Positions 49,216 to 61,780 of a stretch of 64,000 bases of DNA are shown here, one piece after another. Both the position numbers and the translations under genes were made by a program. The notes under the pieces are model-generated. The model was not told the origin of the DNA. It saw nothing but the letters and a program-made list of their open reading frames with translations, and made no database searches. This DNA comes from Viscum album (Eukaryota; Streptophyta; Magnoliopsida; Santalales; Viscaceae). The DNA lies in the NCBI GenBank assembly GCA_963277665.1, contig OY728133.1, forward strand, positions 391,233,962 through 391,297,961, read 5' to 3'. Numbering within the stretch: the first letter of the stretch is position 1; every line of letters starts with the position of its first letter.

Positions 49216-51929
49216 CTAATTTCCATTTCACCAAAAAATTGGAACCAAACCATGAGTATTTTATCTCATAGGTTATCAATTATAGGATAGGTTCTTTTCA
49301 TTCAGTTTTTCCACTTTTACTAAAATATATTTTCAAGATCCATCTTTCTGTATTTTTTAATACTAACCAAGATCTCTTGTAGTGGAAAACTACATGTATA
49401 GTGAATTGATTTAATACTCACCAATATATATGACTTAGATACCCTATCCACCTAAAAGGGAATGCATAGTTATGAATATAAATTTCAAAAATGAAACTTT
49501 TAGTGTCATTTTTGAGAAAATTTAATTAGTTTTAATGGTGTTTTTCATTGAAAACCCATGATAATTGAAAAGGAAAAAAAATAGAAAATGAAAAACATAA
49601 AAATCCTAATTTTTTTTCATTTTATTTTAGGTTTTTTCATATACTAGAAAATATAACAGTATATTTTAGAACCATTTTAGAGATAATGCAATGAGATTCT
49701 ATTTTCATCTGAGAAAACTAATTAAAATGTTTTAAAATGAAAAAAATATAAAAAATATAAAATAGAAAACTAATAAAAAACCATAAGATATTTATTATTT
49801 TATATTGAATACAATTTAAATCTTAGTATCCTATTTATCGAAAGTATTGTTCATATATTTTTTGTATTCCAACCAAGTGTATATTTCTTTATTACATTTG
49901 TTTTATTGATAATGAGCAGTCTTTTATCAGAATAATCTACAAGAGAAGGAATATTTCATTTTCTTGAAGAACTAAGCAACCTTTTCTATTATGTGATGGG
50001 TTGAGGTAGATGAAAACCTTATATTTTTATGTTACAATAGAGGAAACAAAATCCCCTCATAAAACTCAAGATATTTTTCTAAGAGATACTTGCTGAAGGG
50101 TTGTAAACTCAAGCACTGGTTGGGGCATAATCTAACACTTTTAATGAGTTTGCTTTACCATGATTTTTTATTTTATTAATTTAATTAATATTTTAGTTTT
50201 TCTAATTATAATAACATTATTCCTTATCCCACATGTTATATTTTTTTGAACTTGGTGTCTCACTAGAAGAATAGGAGAATACAAAATCTTCTATCATAGG
50301 AATGAGTTTCACTTAAATTAAGGTATTTTCTATATTTTCCTTTATTTTTCTCTTACTATATATGTTTATAATATTAATTACATATATATTTTTGGTTGAA
50401 TCCCATGGTTTCTTTTATTATATATAAATTGTAGTCTATGATTAAGTAAAATAGGTAGAATATATACCCACTTGAACTGTGTCATTTATTGGTAGAAGAG
50501 GCATATTTCCCCAATAATTTTCGATGGTTCCATATTATTCATTGTTTTTAGATGATACATAGACTCGATTTTTATAAAATAAAATAATTAATTTTTATGG
50601 TGGATGAGGCATATTTCTTAAGAGAAACATGATTCCTTGAATTAAAAAATATATTCTAATGAAATTAATTGAAGGTATTATGAGGGTATTAGATTAATAA
50701 CATTTAATGGATTTTACTAAGAATCCTGAACATGGGAAAGTTGAAGTGTTTTATAATGGAATAATTTTATTTATTAATTTAAAAATTAGTTTTTTATTGT
50801 CATTAAATAGATTAATTTAGAACTGCTTCATGGTTTATTTGAAGTTATCAAATACTACAAGGTAGTGTGAGTATAAAATTATACATTATAGGTGTGTATA
50901 AATAAAATCCATAAATAAAATAAATGTAAATACTAGAGATGGATATTATAATTTTCTTACATTAATTGGTTATTAAAAATATCATTATTGGGAACCTGAT
51001 GTTAGAATTTTTTAGTTATAGATTAGATAAACTCATGATGAATAAAATGTTGTGTGAGAGACAATTATACAATGTTTCTTCAATACATTAGAAATTACAC
51101 ATAACCTTGGAGGATGAATGATTATTAGAATTATTTTTTTCTTATAAACATACATATTTCATGAGAAAATATTTTCATTATAAAATATAGTTTGGAATTA
51201 AAAATAAAATCAAAATTAAAAAAAATAAAAAGATTACACAGAAAGAGCATGTAGTGTCTAAAATAAACGATTGTAGAAAATGGTGGATGTGTGAGATTTT
51301 TTTCGTAATGATGAAATATAATCTTACATTATTGTTTAAAATTTTATTTGTTCAACTCTAGAGAATTATGTTATACTTACTTTATTTATGTTATTTGAGA
51401 AGGGGTGGAATGAAAGAATTTAATTGGTATAAACTTAAAAAACCATTTAAAAATAAATTTTTTAAATTATAAATTTTTATAATACTTAATTTTTTAATTT
51501 TATGATGCCCTCTATGATAATATTGAGGTTGATTTTTTCATAGATACATTTTTTAACCATGGGGAATATGAATATCCAAAAAGTGTCATAATTTTCTTTT
51601 GTTGTTTTCATAATTTAAGTGTGTTTCATGAAAAAAAACCCATATATTATAGAGCTCACACATTTTTTATTTTTAGATCTATATTTTTGGAAAAGGTTCT
51701 TTAATTTCAAGTTTGATGCATTTTTATAACATATTTAATATAATTATTTTATAAATGAACATATTTTATTAGTTATTTTGAATATGTTATATATACATTT
51801 AATGGTAATTCATTATTTTATTAATTTGATATTTAATTCTAAAATAAATATGGTTATGAAATTTAATTATTTATATTATATATAATTAGAAAATCTGACA
51901 TAGAAAAAATCATAAGGATACCACTCTAT
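49216..51929. other. Interior between the direct repeats, no recognisable coding
   Basis: A 2.7 kb A+T-rich stretch in which I could find no gag, pol or other protein motif on either strand and no ORF above 60 codons. Two similar words, AGAGGCATATTTC (50,499) and ATGAGGCATATTTC (50,606), lie about 107 bases apart. If the flanking repeats are LTRs, this is a non-autonomous interior. Confidence 0.45.
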
Positions 51930-53575
51930 ATGTTGAATTTTTGGAGAATTCCATGATTCAAAAACTTTATATGTTAATGGATATGAAATAATCAATAAAC
52001 AATGATGTATAATGTTACCATATCATACATCATCATGATCCAATACATCCTGCACCATTATCTAAGAAGGATTCTATAGGCCAATGTTATCCTATTGCTA
52101 CAACCATAAACAATGTAAAAATTGACACTATCATTTACCACAGTAAGGTAAATGATGCAATGATAACATTAGAATGGAATCCAATACATAGAATGAACAC
52201 AAGGAAATGAAATGATCCATTTAATTCATTCTTTTAGAGAACGTTTTTCTATCATAGTGACATTGTCTGGAGAATTCTATTGGATCTTGAGGAAACAAAC
52301 TAGATAGTTCCCAAATAAAATATAGTATGAATATTATCTTAAGATAGAGTAAAATAAAGAAAACCATATACATTTCTTAGAAACATGAATTGATATTTCT
52401 AGTACCACTGTATATCAATATTTTAGTAAATCATCATCATATATGTTGCAATTTTCAGAATGTTAATAAATAAGAATAAAATCCTTGTATATAAACTCAT
52501 ATAAACAGGCATGAAAATTATACTTGAGGAGGATAAGAATTTTCCTTATGCTAAGTTTTCTAACCAAATAAATCAACTCATCAATATACCACCCATGTGT
52601 AAAATGATTTTTAGGAGGGTAGGAATAATTATATAATTGAATTTTTTGATGAAAGTAACTCTTAAATAACATGTAAAATGATTTTTTTACATGGATTGAT
52701 TAGTATCATATATATTTTCATATGGAAGTGATCCATGAATCTCAATAATATGAGTTCAATAGGTTCCAATTTATATAAAAAGATGAAATGGAGGAAGGTG
52801 ATCATCCTTTAAAGAGAAACTCTTAGAAAAGGAGGAAAAGTTTATTATCCTGAGGGGGACTTGATTCAACATGAAATTATATCCAATAGTGAGATGATAT
52901 TTGAGGATTACATCCTCAATAAGGTATATTTGACTATATAATTCACATGATTAGTGATCTATTATTCTTTATTATTCATTAATATTATATTTTACTATGA
53001 AGTTCATCTTGGAAAATTTTTAATGTTAAATATGGGATTTGGATTTCTAATTTTTTCCTATTTAACACAATTGATTTCTTATTTCATGGATATATTTTTC
53101 ATTTAAAATTACTATTTACATGGTTAGTTAATGGATGACCAGCATCTACGAGTGAAAAAATGAAATTGGAAGCTTCCAGAACTCACTATGTGTCTATTAA
53201 TTTTCACCAGGAAATATCTAGTGAGTGTGGGGTAAATAAAATATTTGAACATTCACTAAAAACATGAGGTGGATTATAGTATTCTTTTTGTGGAATGCGT
53301 ATTAAAGTGACAAACTACATATTATTTATTCAAAAACAACATTTTATGGGATTTACACAGCTAAATTTAACTAATAACTAAGATAGGTATGGATAACACA
53401 AGTGATGTTCAAATAATAACTCATTACCTCATTGTAAGGGATTTAGAAAACCTTAATGGGACCTGAACATTCATTAGAATGGTATATAGTTTGTATTGAA
53501 ATAGAATCACTATGTATGAAGTTGTGTTTGAACATCATGGTTTCATGAATTGTATGGAAACATAGAATCCCCCTA
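51930..53575. repeat. Direct repeat, right copy
   Basis: Partner of 47,374-49,215. Anchors are TGTTGAATT...ATTCCAT (51,932), AATCCAATACATA (52,173), AAACTCTTAGAAAAGGAGG (52,821), ATCTAGTGAGTGTGGGG-like match (53,216) and TGGAAACATAGAATC (53,557). On its left, GGATACCACTCT (51,917-51,928) is, on the minus strand, a weak match to a tRNA primer-binding site. Confidence 0.6.
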
Positions 53576-54773
53576 AGGGGGCTCTGGGCAAGCCATCTAA
53601 AGGGAAGGATGACACATGTGGAAGAGGATATAGAGGCCATTCATGGAACACATGGGAGTGTAGTACATTTTTGGATATAGATTAAATCCATTTGGAAGTG
53701 TTAGGATGACCTCATTGGAAAGAGGTGGTCCACGATGGCATTGGGGGTTATCTAGCTCCCCATTCGACATAATGATCTACTATATCCACAGGATCGAATA
53801 TATTTAATAAGAAACCCACTAGAATTTATGTTGTAAGACATATGTTTTCTACATGAGTATTATACACTTAACATGATTATGTCAACCTGTTCTCGACCTT
53901 ACATCTTCTTCCTTGGATACAACTTCCATGTCAATGTAACCATCGTGCACCAAAAAATCTTTTTGGAAGATGAAGTAGAGCTCACATTTTGCTATATATT
54001 TAAAAATATATATGCCAAAATATATTTGATATAATGTTTAGTTCATAATGATGCTTGAACTGATGACGTTAAGGCTTCCCCATGGTCCTATTGTTGTTCC
54101 ACAACCCCAGCTGGCCAGAGTTTGAGTAAATGATACTACAGTTTAGTTAAAATATTTCTCATTGGATGGTTTAGTTGAAGGATTTTATCTATAGCATAGG
54201 GTCTGGCTAGGCCTTGGATGTATCATATTTGGAAGAACCAATGAAATGAATGAAATGTAGGCCTCCCCTTATGATAAAGGATACACCAAAACAATGAGTA
54301 ATGATTAAGCTGGGAAATGCATAATGGTCATCCCGACCCATATAAGGGTCATCTTCAACCTACATACCAGAAATACACTTATCCTTATATGATAAATTTT
54401 AGATGCAAAAATATAAATCTCTTTACCCTTACAAGATAGTTTATAAATACATGAAACTTCTAACCTCAAGCCATGGATTACTTTTCAACAATCATAATCA
54501 TATGTGAGAAGCCTCATTGTTAGAAATAATAATCATTGATAGCAAAATCATGCAATCCATAAATAGAGACTCATGATACTTCATATTTTCTTCATGATTT
54601 TCTTGAATTCTTACACTCTCAATTAAACAAGAGTTTCCAAAACCCACTCCAAAAAAATACTATAATATTTCACACATTTACAAGATGAATTAAAATCATA
54701 GCCATAACTTACCCTTTATAAATTCTACCTTAAATGGTTTATCACATATCAATGGATAGATAAATGAAACAGT
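53576..54773. other. Spacer with LTR-like fragments
   Basis: Noncoding. Somewhat more G+C rich around 53,570-53,760 and 54,080-54,130. A perfect palindrome CCCCCT-A-AGGGGG is at 53,570-53,582. The 54,300-54,480 part contains CTTTACCCTTACAAGATAG, similar in style to the AAGGGTAA words of the second gypsy LTR on the opposite strand. It may continue the right direct repeat or be another LTR piece. Confidence 0.35.
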
Positions 54774-56495
54774 TGTTGAGACTATGTTAGATGGAAGAAG
54801 GTTATATTAAAGGAATTTTATTTTATTTTCAATGAAATTTCAAAGAAGAAGATATCACATAAATTTTTAAATGTTAGTAATCAGACTCATAATCATATTC
54901 AAGAGATCAGACACAAAATTTATAAGAAATCCTGTCAGTTTGGGAAGAAGATTTTGAAAAGAAAAGAATCACTGGAAATACCTTGGGTTTGAGTTTTTTT
55001 TATATTGTGGATCAGAGTCTAAATGGATCTAATAAAAATCTGATGATTCTTTGTTGATCGTGGAATTATCATAATTCATATGTAACTTATAAAACAAGTG
55101 ATGCAATCCTTTTGAAGAAAATGGGGAGAACAATTGCTTCCATTAGAATTATGGGTTAGAGTTTTAAAATAAAGAAACTATTGGTAGTCTGGGAAGATAT
55201 AATACATTCAATTAAAAGTTATATAATGATAATTCGGGTCATTAACATTCTCAAATACATGAGGAAGTCATGTTTACTAGAATATTTAAAAAAATAAAGT
55301 TAAAACAAACTGATATTAGTTCAATGGTGTGAGATCACTCGACACAGAATTATTTGACAGATGTGGAGTTTTTTTCAAGAAGTGTGAAGGTAAATATTGT
55401 GGTTTTTAGTCAGACCAATAATCCATGAGATAAAAAAATACATATAAAAAAATAAATTGATGTGTATTATAATAAGAAACTAAAAGATTTTGGAAAGTAA
55501 ATAAGTTGTTGCTAACACTAATACATCAGACGCTATGTGCCACCAATCATTGTAGTGATCCTAATACTAATTCATAAGACTCATTGATAGTCAAAAAAGG
55601 TTATCAGTGGCATAATTGTTTTTATTGAGAGATATTAGGACCAATGAAAATTAAAACAAGTGTATTTTATTAAACTAATATGAGAAATAAAGTCTGGGAC
55701 CAATGAAAAATATAGTTAACCATTTTCATCAGGTTGAATTGGTTTTATTTTTTAGTTAGTTGAGAATAAAAGATGAAATCTGATATGTTATCAACTGGGT
55801 CAAGGGACATCATAAAATGTATGGTTTTGAATATCTTACTAGCTTTAACACTGATAAATTATAGGAATATATAGTCTTATAATTAGATGTGGCTAAGCAC
55901 CAATAACTTCATTTGATGCCAGATCACCGGTCTGAGTAAAATAAGAAAATGGAAATTATTTAAAGTAGTTTAAAAATTGGTGGTAAAGGTTTTTTTAAGG
56001 TAGTGGTGAAATTCTAATGAGGAGTGATAACATATTTATAATTTGTGACTATGTTTTGGAAAAAATAATGGAGGTCAATGTCTAATGATGTTGCAACAAT
56101 GTTTATGACAAAAATATTTAAATTTTTTTATTTAAACAGTTGGTACAATGCATCAGAATGAACAATTTTTTTTAACTTATATGGAAAATTGTAATGGTAA
56201 TCCTTTAGTACTTATGTATTACAAAGTAGTTCAATAAAATCATAGTGACCATATGTCTTTATAGTAATGAAGATATATGAACTAGAATCAGAATTGGACT
56301 CAAGAATTTTTAGAAACTCTAAAGTGAGATGAAGTTTTGATAAGATTTGAGAAGGTTTGAGATGAATTGAGAAGAAGTGAGAAGTACTAAATAAGTCTAA
56401 TAAGTATGTAGAATTTAAGAAAAACTTATTTTTCATGAATTTTTTTTGAGTGGGAAAGCATTTGAGATTTCTTTATAAACTAATTTTGGCTCGAT

Positions 56496-56503
56496 TATAA
56501 ATA
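56496..56503 (+). promoter_or_regulatory. TATA box of the SIRE-like 5' LTR
   Basis: TATAAATA, the plant consensus, about 1.72 kb into the LTR. Confidence 0.65.
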
Positions 56504-56504
56504 G

Positions 56505-56527
56505 TAGAAAGTACTTTTTACTTTCTA
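56505..56527. repeat. Perfect 9-bp hairpin next to the TATA box
   Basis: TAGAAAGTA (56,505-56,513) and TACTTTCTA (56,519-56,527) are perfect complements around CTTTT, starting one base after the TATA box. Confidence 0.75.
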
Positions 56528-57519
56528 ACGTAAGTATTGTTCATGGTTAAAGAGATAAGATAAAGAACTCAAAATTTCTAAAGAAAAGAAGTTTTCATAT
56601 TGATCATTCCTAAAGTTTTCTGGATACAAGAAGAATATGAAGATCATATTCAATGATTTCTATATTGGATTAAGAAATCAGACTAGTATATTTTAACATA
56701 GGTATAAGAATTTTAGAATTGTTACAGTGGTATCTTGATAGAGTTATATTATCAGACCAAGTAATCAGACAGGTGAATTAGACTGAGTATCATTAAGAAG
56801 TACAAAGAAGTTTTTACCTACTGACAGGTAGAAAATTAAATAATTGTGTTGATGATTAAATTATTTAAAGTGTACAAGGTAGAAAAAAATACATGTTTTG
56901 AATCATCTGTTGAATGTTTCTTAATTTTTTACACAATTGTTTTGTGACATCATTTTATGAAACTTGAAGCAAAAGAACTATTGTATTTATTATAGTGTTA
57001 CATAAGTATAAGAGAAAATCCTACTTGTTTGTGTCCACAAAAAGGGTTTCTTTTCTAGTGTATTATGTAGTATTAGATTGTTTCCAAACAATACCAAGAA
57101 CGTAGAAACTCTTTTTCAGTTGTGATCCTTAAAATTATTTTTTTCTTGTATATATGAATTTTTTTGTTTTATGTATGGTGAAAAAAAATAATATTAGGTG
57201 AAGTTTATTTCAAAATAATGTAAAATTAATATAAAAAGATATCGTTGATTCACCACATCTCCCTCTCAGTGATACTAAGATCTGGGTTGGGTAATTTCAA
57301 GTTGTGTTAGAGAAAAGTTTCCCTTATTTTACTCTTTTTTGATATTTTGAAGAGATGTTTTGAAGGAAAATCTAAATTTTGAAATACAATAAGTGGATTT
57401 AAATACTCTATGGTAAGAACTATCATATATGGGAAGATAAAATGTTTCCAAATATTATTTATCTTGGGTATGATGTTTTTAAACATGAAACATATGGATT
57501 TCATCCTAATGTTGATAAA

Positions 57520-58110
57520 GTTACTCTTAGATCTATTGAGAAGGATAATCCTGAGAATGATATAAGATCTAAAAATTCACTACTCTAATCACTTTATAAA
57601 AGCGATTTTCTATGATTTAAAGGTGTCACAACTACCGATGTTATCTTGGATAAGCTGCAGAACTGTTCTGAAGTCAATACAAATGTTAATAAAGAAAAGC
57701 TAAAAATATGTGGAATGAAGAATGAATATCTCAAGATGGGTGAATATGAATCTATTGGTGACCTCTTTATTAGGGTGATTGAGATTGTGACCACTACCCC
57801 ATTTATTATTAAAAAGTGGGAAGATTTTACTCTTGTTGAAAAGTTCTTGAGAATTACTCTTGAAAAGTTTGATTCCATAGTTTCCTCATTGGAAGACAGA
57901 GATCCTTAAAAATTATCTTTGGATGAATTTAATAGTACACCCATTGCATTTAAAAAGAGTTGGGAAATTTTTTTGAAAGGAGAATAAATTAGATAGTGAA
58001 GTTTCTTTAAAGGTTTACAATAAGAAAAATAATAAAAAGATTCTAAATAAAGAAGAAGATAAATATTCTGATTCTAAAAATGTGGTATGTAAAAATATTT
58101 ATGAAATTTT
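57520..58110 (+). pseudogene. SIRE-like gag, UBN2-type capsid part
   Basis: The frame 57,646-57,909 (87 codons, open from upstream) reads LDKLQNCSEVNTNVNKEKLK, MGEYESIGDLFIRVIEI and FLRITLEKFDSIVSSLED. This is the UBN2/gag order: W-D-x-L-x-x-x-x-E-G, then E-S-I-x-D-x-F-x-R, then K-x-L-R-S-L-P-x-x-F-x-x-x-V-x-x-I-E. A stop after DRDP is followed by LSLDEFNST, the conserved L-x-x-L-x-G-x-L position. The segment before 57,646 has several stops. Gag would form the particle shell. Confidence 0.82.
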
Positions 58111-59470
58111 ATCCTTATTTTATAAAAATGTGAAATGATGTATAGAAATGTATATATGTAAACTTTACTTGATATGTTTTTAATTTTGTTCCATTGGGAA
58201 CTATTTTGAATAATTTCCCTCTAAGAAAGAAGGACAAATAATAAAGAAGTCCTAGAAAGTCGGGCAATAAATAGAGTGATAAGCCTAAATCTTTTTTCGA
58301 AGGGAAAGATAAAAATTTCTCTAAATCTAAAAGGAAAAAATTATTGTGTAAAGATGATGATGAAGAAGGATTCGATTCTAAATCTGAAAAAATATATCGA
58401 GAATTTTTGTGAGAATACATTCATTTCAACCATTAGAAATGAAGAGTTCAGTAAAAATAGTTATAAAGAATAAGAAAAATGATTATAATGTCATCTAAAA
58501 TATGAATTGATGGAATGTTTGAGAAATATTGTTAGGCTTGAGAATAAAATTAGGAAGTTAAAAAATGAACATTCCTCAATAAAAAATCAAGAATGATTTT
58601 CTAAGGAGAAATATCATCTACTAGAAGATATAGATTATTTAAATGAATAAACTGATAAAGAAAAGAATCATAATAAACATCTGGAAGTAAAACTAATGTC
58701 AAAAGAATAAGGGTTGTAACTTGTCCAAGAAAAACATTCTAAAGATGAACAAATTCTTACAAGTTTCAAGAACTCTATCTCTGAAGTTGGTGAGTATTCT
58801 ATAAATGGTGAACTTGAGAAGGATCGAAAAAAATTACCTTCAAGGGTTTATAAGATATACAAAATTGGTTCTGAAAATAAGAAAACATGGAATGTTTGTA
58901 TGTGCCCAAAACCAAAAAAGTGGAGAAGTCATAAGTTTTTGAAAATCATGAGTTCGGAAAGGTTTATACTACTTTTGGTTTCGATAATACAGAGAAGAAA
59001 ACTTGGCTGAAGAAAAAGGTTCTAGTCGATAATAGAATGTATGGTGGTTAAAAATGTCTTGATAAGAAATATAAGATGTTTACTAAGAAACATTATCAAA
59101 ATTATAGATAGTATGGATGTTATAGAGGTACTTATTATTTCTATGGTTACTAATGGTATTGTGTAGGATTCAAAAATGTGTAAAATATGTGATGGTTTAA
59201 TAAAAATCATCACTACTATCCCAAAAATTATAGAAGGTAATGTTTGAAAGGGATTGAAGCCCCTCAAAGAAATAATTCTGAGAAGAATGTTCAGAAGAAA
59301 CTTGAGATCTTTTTTGTGAAAGTTGAAAATTGGTTTTAAACTCAATAAACTATTTTGGTAATATGTGAAAAACCTGGACATATTGCAAAAGGATGCCTTT
59401 TTTGTTAATTAAAAAAAATGTTTCTTAACAATTCTCAAAATTCATTTGTGGAGAATGAAAAAGGGGAATA
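58111..59470 (+). pseudogene. SIRE-like gag C-terminal region with zinc knuckle
   Basis: Lysine- and acid-rich, coiled-coil-like stretches occur at 58,300-58,800 (many Lys, Glu and Asn codons, broken by stops). They fit the long C-terminal gag of SIRE elements. The zinc knuckle CEKPGHIAKGC lies at 59,364-59,396; the first Cys of C-x2-C-x4-H-x4-C is not in the same frame. Repeated tyrosine codons near 59,100-59,220 resemble the Y/H-rich stretch before the knuckle in this family. Confidence 0.65.
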
Positions 59471-59509
59471 AATGAATCCTATTCTGAAAGACTCTCTCTA
59501 AGATTCAAA

Positions 59510-60070
59510 AGAAAAATGATCATGGATCTTGGATTAGTGGGCATTCCACTCATATGAGAAGAGACTTACAATTTTTTAAAAATGTAAAGGACTTTAGAGA
59601 AGGAACAATAACATTTGGTATTGATGAACCCCCATAATCAAAGGCATTGGATACATAATTTTTAAGATATAAATTTTTATGTTCAAGAAAGATTTTTATT
59701 TGGATGGGATGAACCACAACATGATCAATGTTTCAAAACTATGTGACAAAGGAAACGAAATTTTATTTAGAAAAGATGTGTTTGTTATCAAATTTAAGGA
59801 ATATAGAATGATAGTTAAAATAAGAAAACAAACAATAGAAAGCTTATTCCAAGTTGGTGAGGTTAAAAACTCATGTTACTTGGGCATGATGGGAAAAAAT
59901 GAGTTGTGGAATAAAATGTTTAGAAACATGTGTCAGAGAAACAAAAGAATGTATAGGGTTCATGAAATTCCTAATATTTCAAGAATAATAGACTGGTACT
60001 GCACTAATTTTCATAAATTAATGATTAGAAACTCTCTTTATAAGAAAATTTACATTCATTCAAAACAACC
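59510..60070 (+). pseudogene. SIRE-like protease remnant and pre-integrase
   Basis: At about 59,524-59,565 the frame reads SWISGHSTHMRRD, the counterpart of W-x-x-D-S-G-x-S-x-H-M-T-G-D. The catalytic Asp is missing. The frame at 59,679-60,077 begins FKKDFYLDGMNHNMINVSKL CDKG in two adjoining parts. This is the V-x-x-V-x-G-L-x-x-N-L-I-S-V-S-Q-L-C-D-x-G segment upstream of integrase. A degenerate L-W-H-x-R-L-G-H follows near 59,995. Confidence 0.8.
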
Positions 60071-60730
60071 CATGTAACTTATTCATTCAGATATCTATGG
60101 GCCAATGAGAAAACAAACACCTCATAGAGGTAAGTTCCTCACTAATTTCAATGATGAATTTACTCACATTACTTCTATTATATACATAAAACATAAGTCA
60201 TATTCTCTATAAATATTTAAAAGTCTTAGGAGAAAGGCTAAGAAGGAATTTGAGTTTTTGGTTAAGAATTTAAGATCATAAAATGGTGGATAATACAAAA
60301 TGAAGAGTTTGAAAATTATCTCCAGAAGCTTGGAATTTAGAATGAGTTCCGTACACCGTACACTCCTCCTTAAAATGGTTTTACTAAAAGAAAAAATAAA
60401 AATTTGGTTGAAATGTGGTGAACTATGTTACTTGAACACGATCTCCCTCAATACTTTCAGTGGAATTCCATGAGTACTGTAATTTATATTCAAAACCAAT
60501 CTTTCTACAAAAAAATATCAAAAATGAATCCAAAGGAAATGTTTTATGGCATAACTCTATGTTTGAAACAATTAAGAGTTTTTGGGAGTCCCTGTATCAT
60601 AAAAAGTAAAGGTGGAAACCTTTGAAAGTTTGAGCAGAGGGGTAAAGATGGAATTATTATTGGCTATGATCCATAAAGAAGAGGATATATATCTCTGAAC
60701 AAATATAAAAGAATATTAGGTGTTTCTATT
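60070..60730 (+). pseudogene. SIRE-like integrase core
   Basis: LIHSDIYGPMRKQTPHRGK at 60,077-60,133 keeps the first Asp (family L-L-H-x-D-L-C-G-P-x-R). A weak R-S-D-x-G-x-E-F counterpart lies near 60,270-60,300. FRTPYTPP then NGFTKRKNKNLVEMW (60,345-60,420) match the S-A-P-x-T-P-Q-Q-N-G-V-x-E-R-K-N-R motif, with the catalytic Glu now Lys. The frame 60,425-60,625 continues with MLLEHDLPQYFQWNSMSTVI and LKQLRVFGSPCIIK, the family's L-x-x-F-G-x-x-C. Stops and shifts are frequent. Confidence 0.85.
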
Positions 60731-61016
60731 GATGTGAATGCTATTGAAAAGTGTGAGGAATATACTAAGAGAAATCATGTTGATAAGGAAGATGAGGAGA
60801 ATGAAATAATGTTTATTAGAAAATATGATAAGGATAAAAACAATTGTAATCCTACTCAAGAAGAAGAATTAGACTCATTTGTTTTTAGTGATGAGGAGGA
60901 AACTCAAAAATATCATTCCAAGTTGAGGTATAATGTAGAAACTCAAAAAATTATTTGTAACCAACATCAACAGTTTCAAACGATAATAACATCAAAATAT
61001 ATTGCATGAACTTCAT
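60731..61016 (+). pseudogene. Acidic linker between integrase and RT
   Basis: A 91-codon frame (60,734-61,009) rich in Glu, Asp and Lys, with EEELDSFVFSDEEETQKY. It lies where copia elements have a poorly conserved acidic hinge. No catalytic motif is expected or seen. It is unusually open for this region. Confidence 0.6.
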
Positions 61017-61780
61017 TATATTCAAAAGTAGAGCTGAAATATGTGAATAAAGATTTTGGGCATACAAAATGGGTTTAGTCTATTAATGAAGATTTCAATC
61101 AAATTGAAAAGAATAATACCTGTAAACTCATACCCAAGCTAGAATTTTTTTTTATTGGTACAGAGTGGATTTTTCAAAACAATTTAAATGAATATGGTGA
61201 TGTTATAAGAAACAAAGTGATTTTAGTATAAAAAAGATACTCACAGATTGAAGGAATTGATGTTGATGAGAAATTTTCTCCGATGGAAGGATTAGAAACA
61301 ATCAAAATCTTTCTTTCTATTACCGCATAACAAAGCTAATTTTTTTTCCAGATGGATGTGAAATCAAAATATTGAATATTGAACTTGATGGGGAATATTA
61401 TATTGAAAATCCGTGTGTCTTGGTTGTTTTGAAGGATAATTTTTATGTGTGAAAATTTAATAAATCATTGTATGGGATAAAATAATCACATAAGGAATGA
61501 TATACCAAATTTCATACCTACATAAGAAAGATAATTCTTTAGAAAGGAAGGGTTAATATCAGTCTTTACATAAAATAAAGTTAGGAGTTTTAACTAATTT
61601 TAATCATTTATATAGATGACATTATATTTTATGGGAATGATGAATAAAGTTGTGAAGGATTTTCTAAAGAGACTATTTTTTTGAGATGTTCATAAAGGGT
61701 GAAATGAAATAATTTCTTGGGGTATAAATTTCAAAAAAGAAGAAATAGTTTTTTATTTAATAAGAAAATTATTATATGTA
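61017..61780 (+). pseudogene. SIRE-like reverse transcriptase
   Basis: Fragments in order are IFIGTEWIFQNNLNEYGDV-like coding near 61,150-61,205 (family W-V-F-K-N-K-x-D-E-x-G), GIDVDEKFSPMEGLETIK (61,254-61,310; family G-I-D-Y-x-E-T-F-A-P-V-A-R-L-E-A-I), LDGEYYIENP (61,385) and LYGIK (61,470). The catalytic YIDDIIFYGND at 61,609-61,641 has both aspartates intact. A stretch matching F-x-M-S-x-x-G-E-x-x-F-F-L-G follows near 61,680-61,730. At least six stops or shifts. Confidence 0.85.

Larger units (their letters stand above)
54774..57280 (+). repeat. 5' LTR of the SIRE-like element
   Basis: Starts TGTTGAGACTATG and aligns with 62,987-64,000. Shared runs are GAAATTTCAAAGAAGAA (54,834 and 63,049), AATCATATTCAAGAGATCA (54,892 and 63,101), GGATCAGAGTCTAAATGG (55,009 and 63,224) and CAATGGTGTGAGATCACT (55,322 and 63,539). 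TATA box at 56,496. The 3' end is placed near 57,280 because CCACATCTCCCTCTCAG (57,252) resembles SIRE LTR ends; the exact end is uncertain. Confidence 0.8.

Noticed and set aside
58115..58420. 101-codon and 119-codon minus-strand ORFs (58,115-58,420 and 59,022-59,381).
   Set aside because: They lie opposite the Lys/Glu-rich gag region of the SIRE-like element; Leu/Ser/Phe richness is what antisense of such sequence gives.
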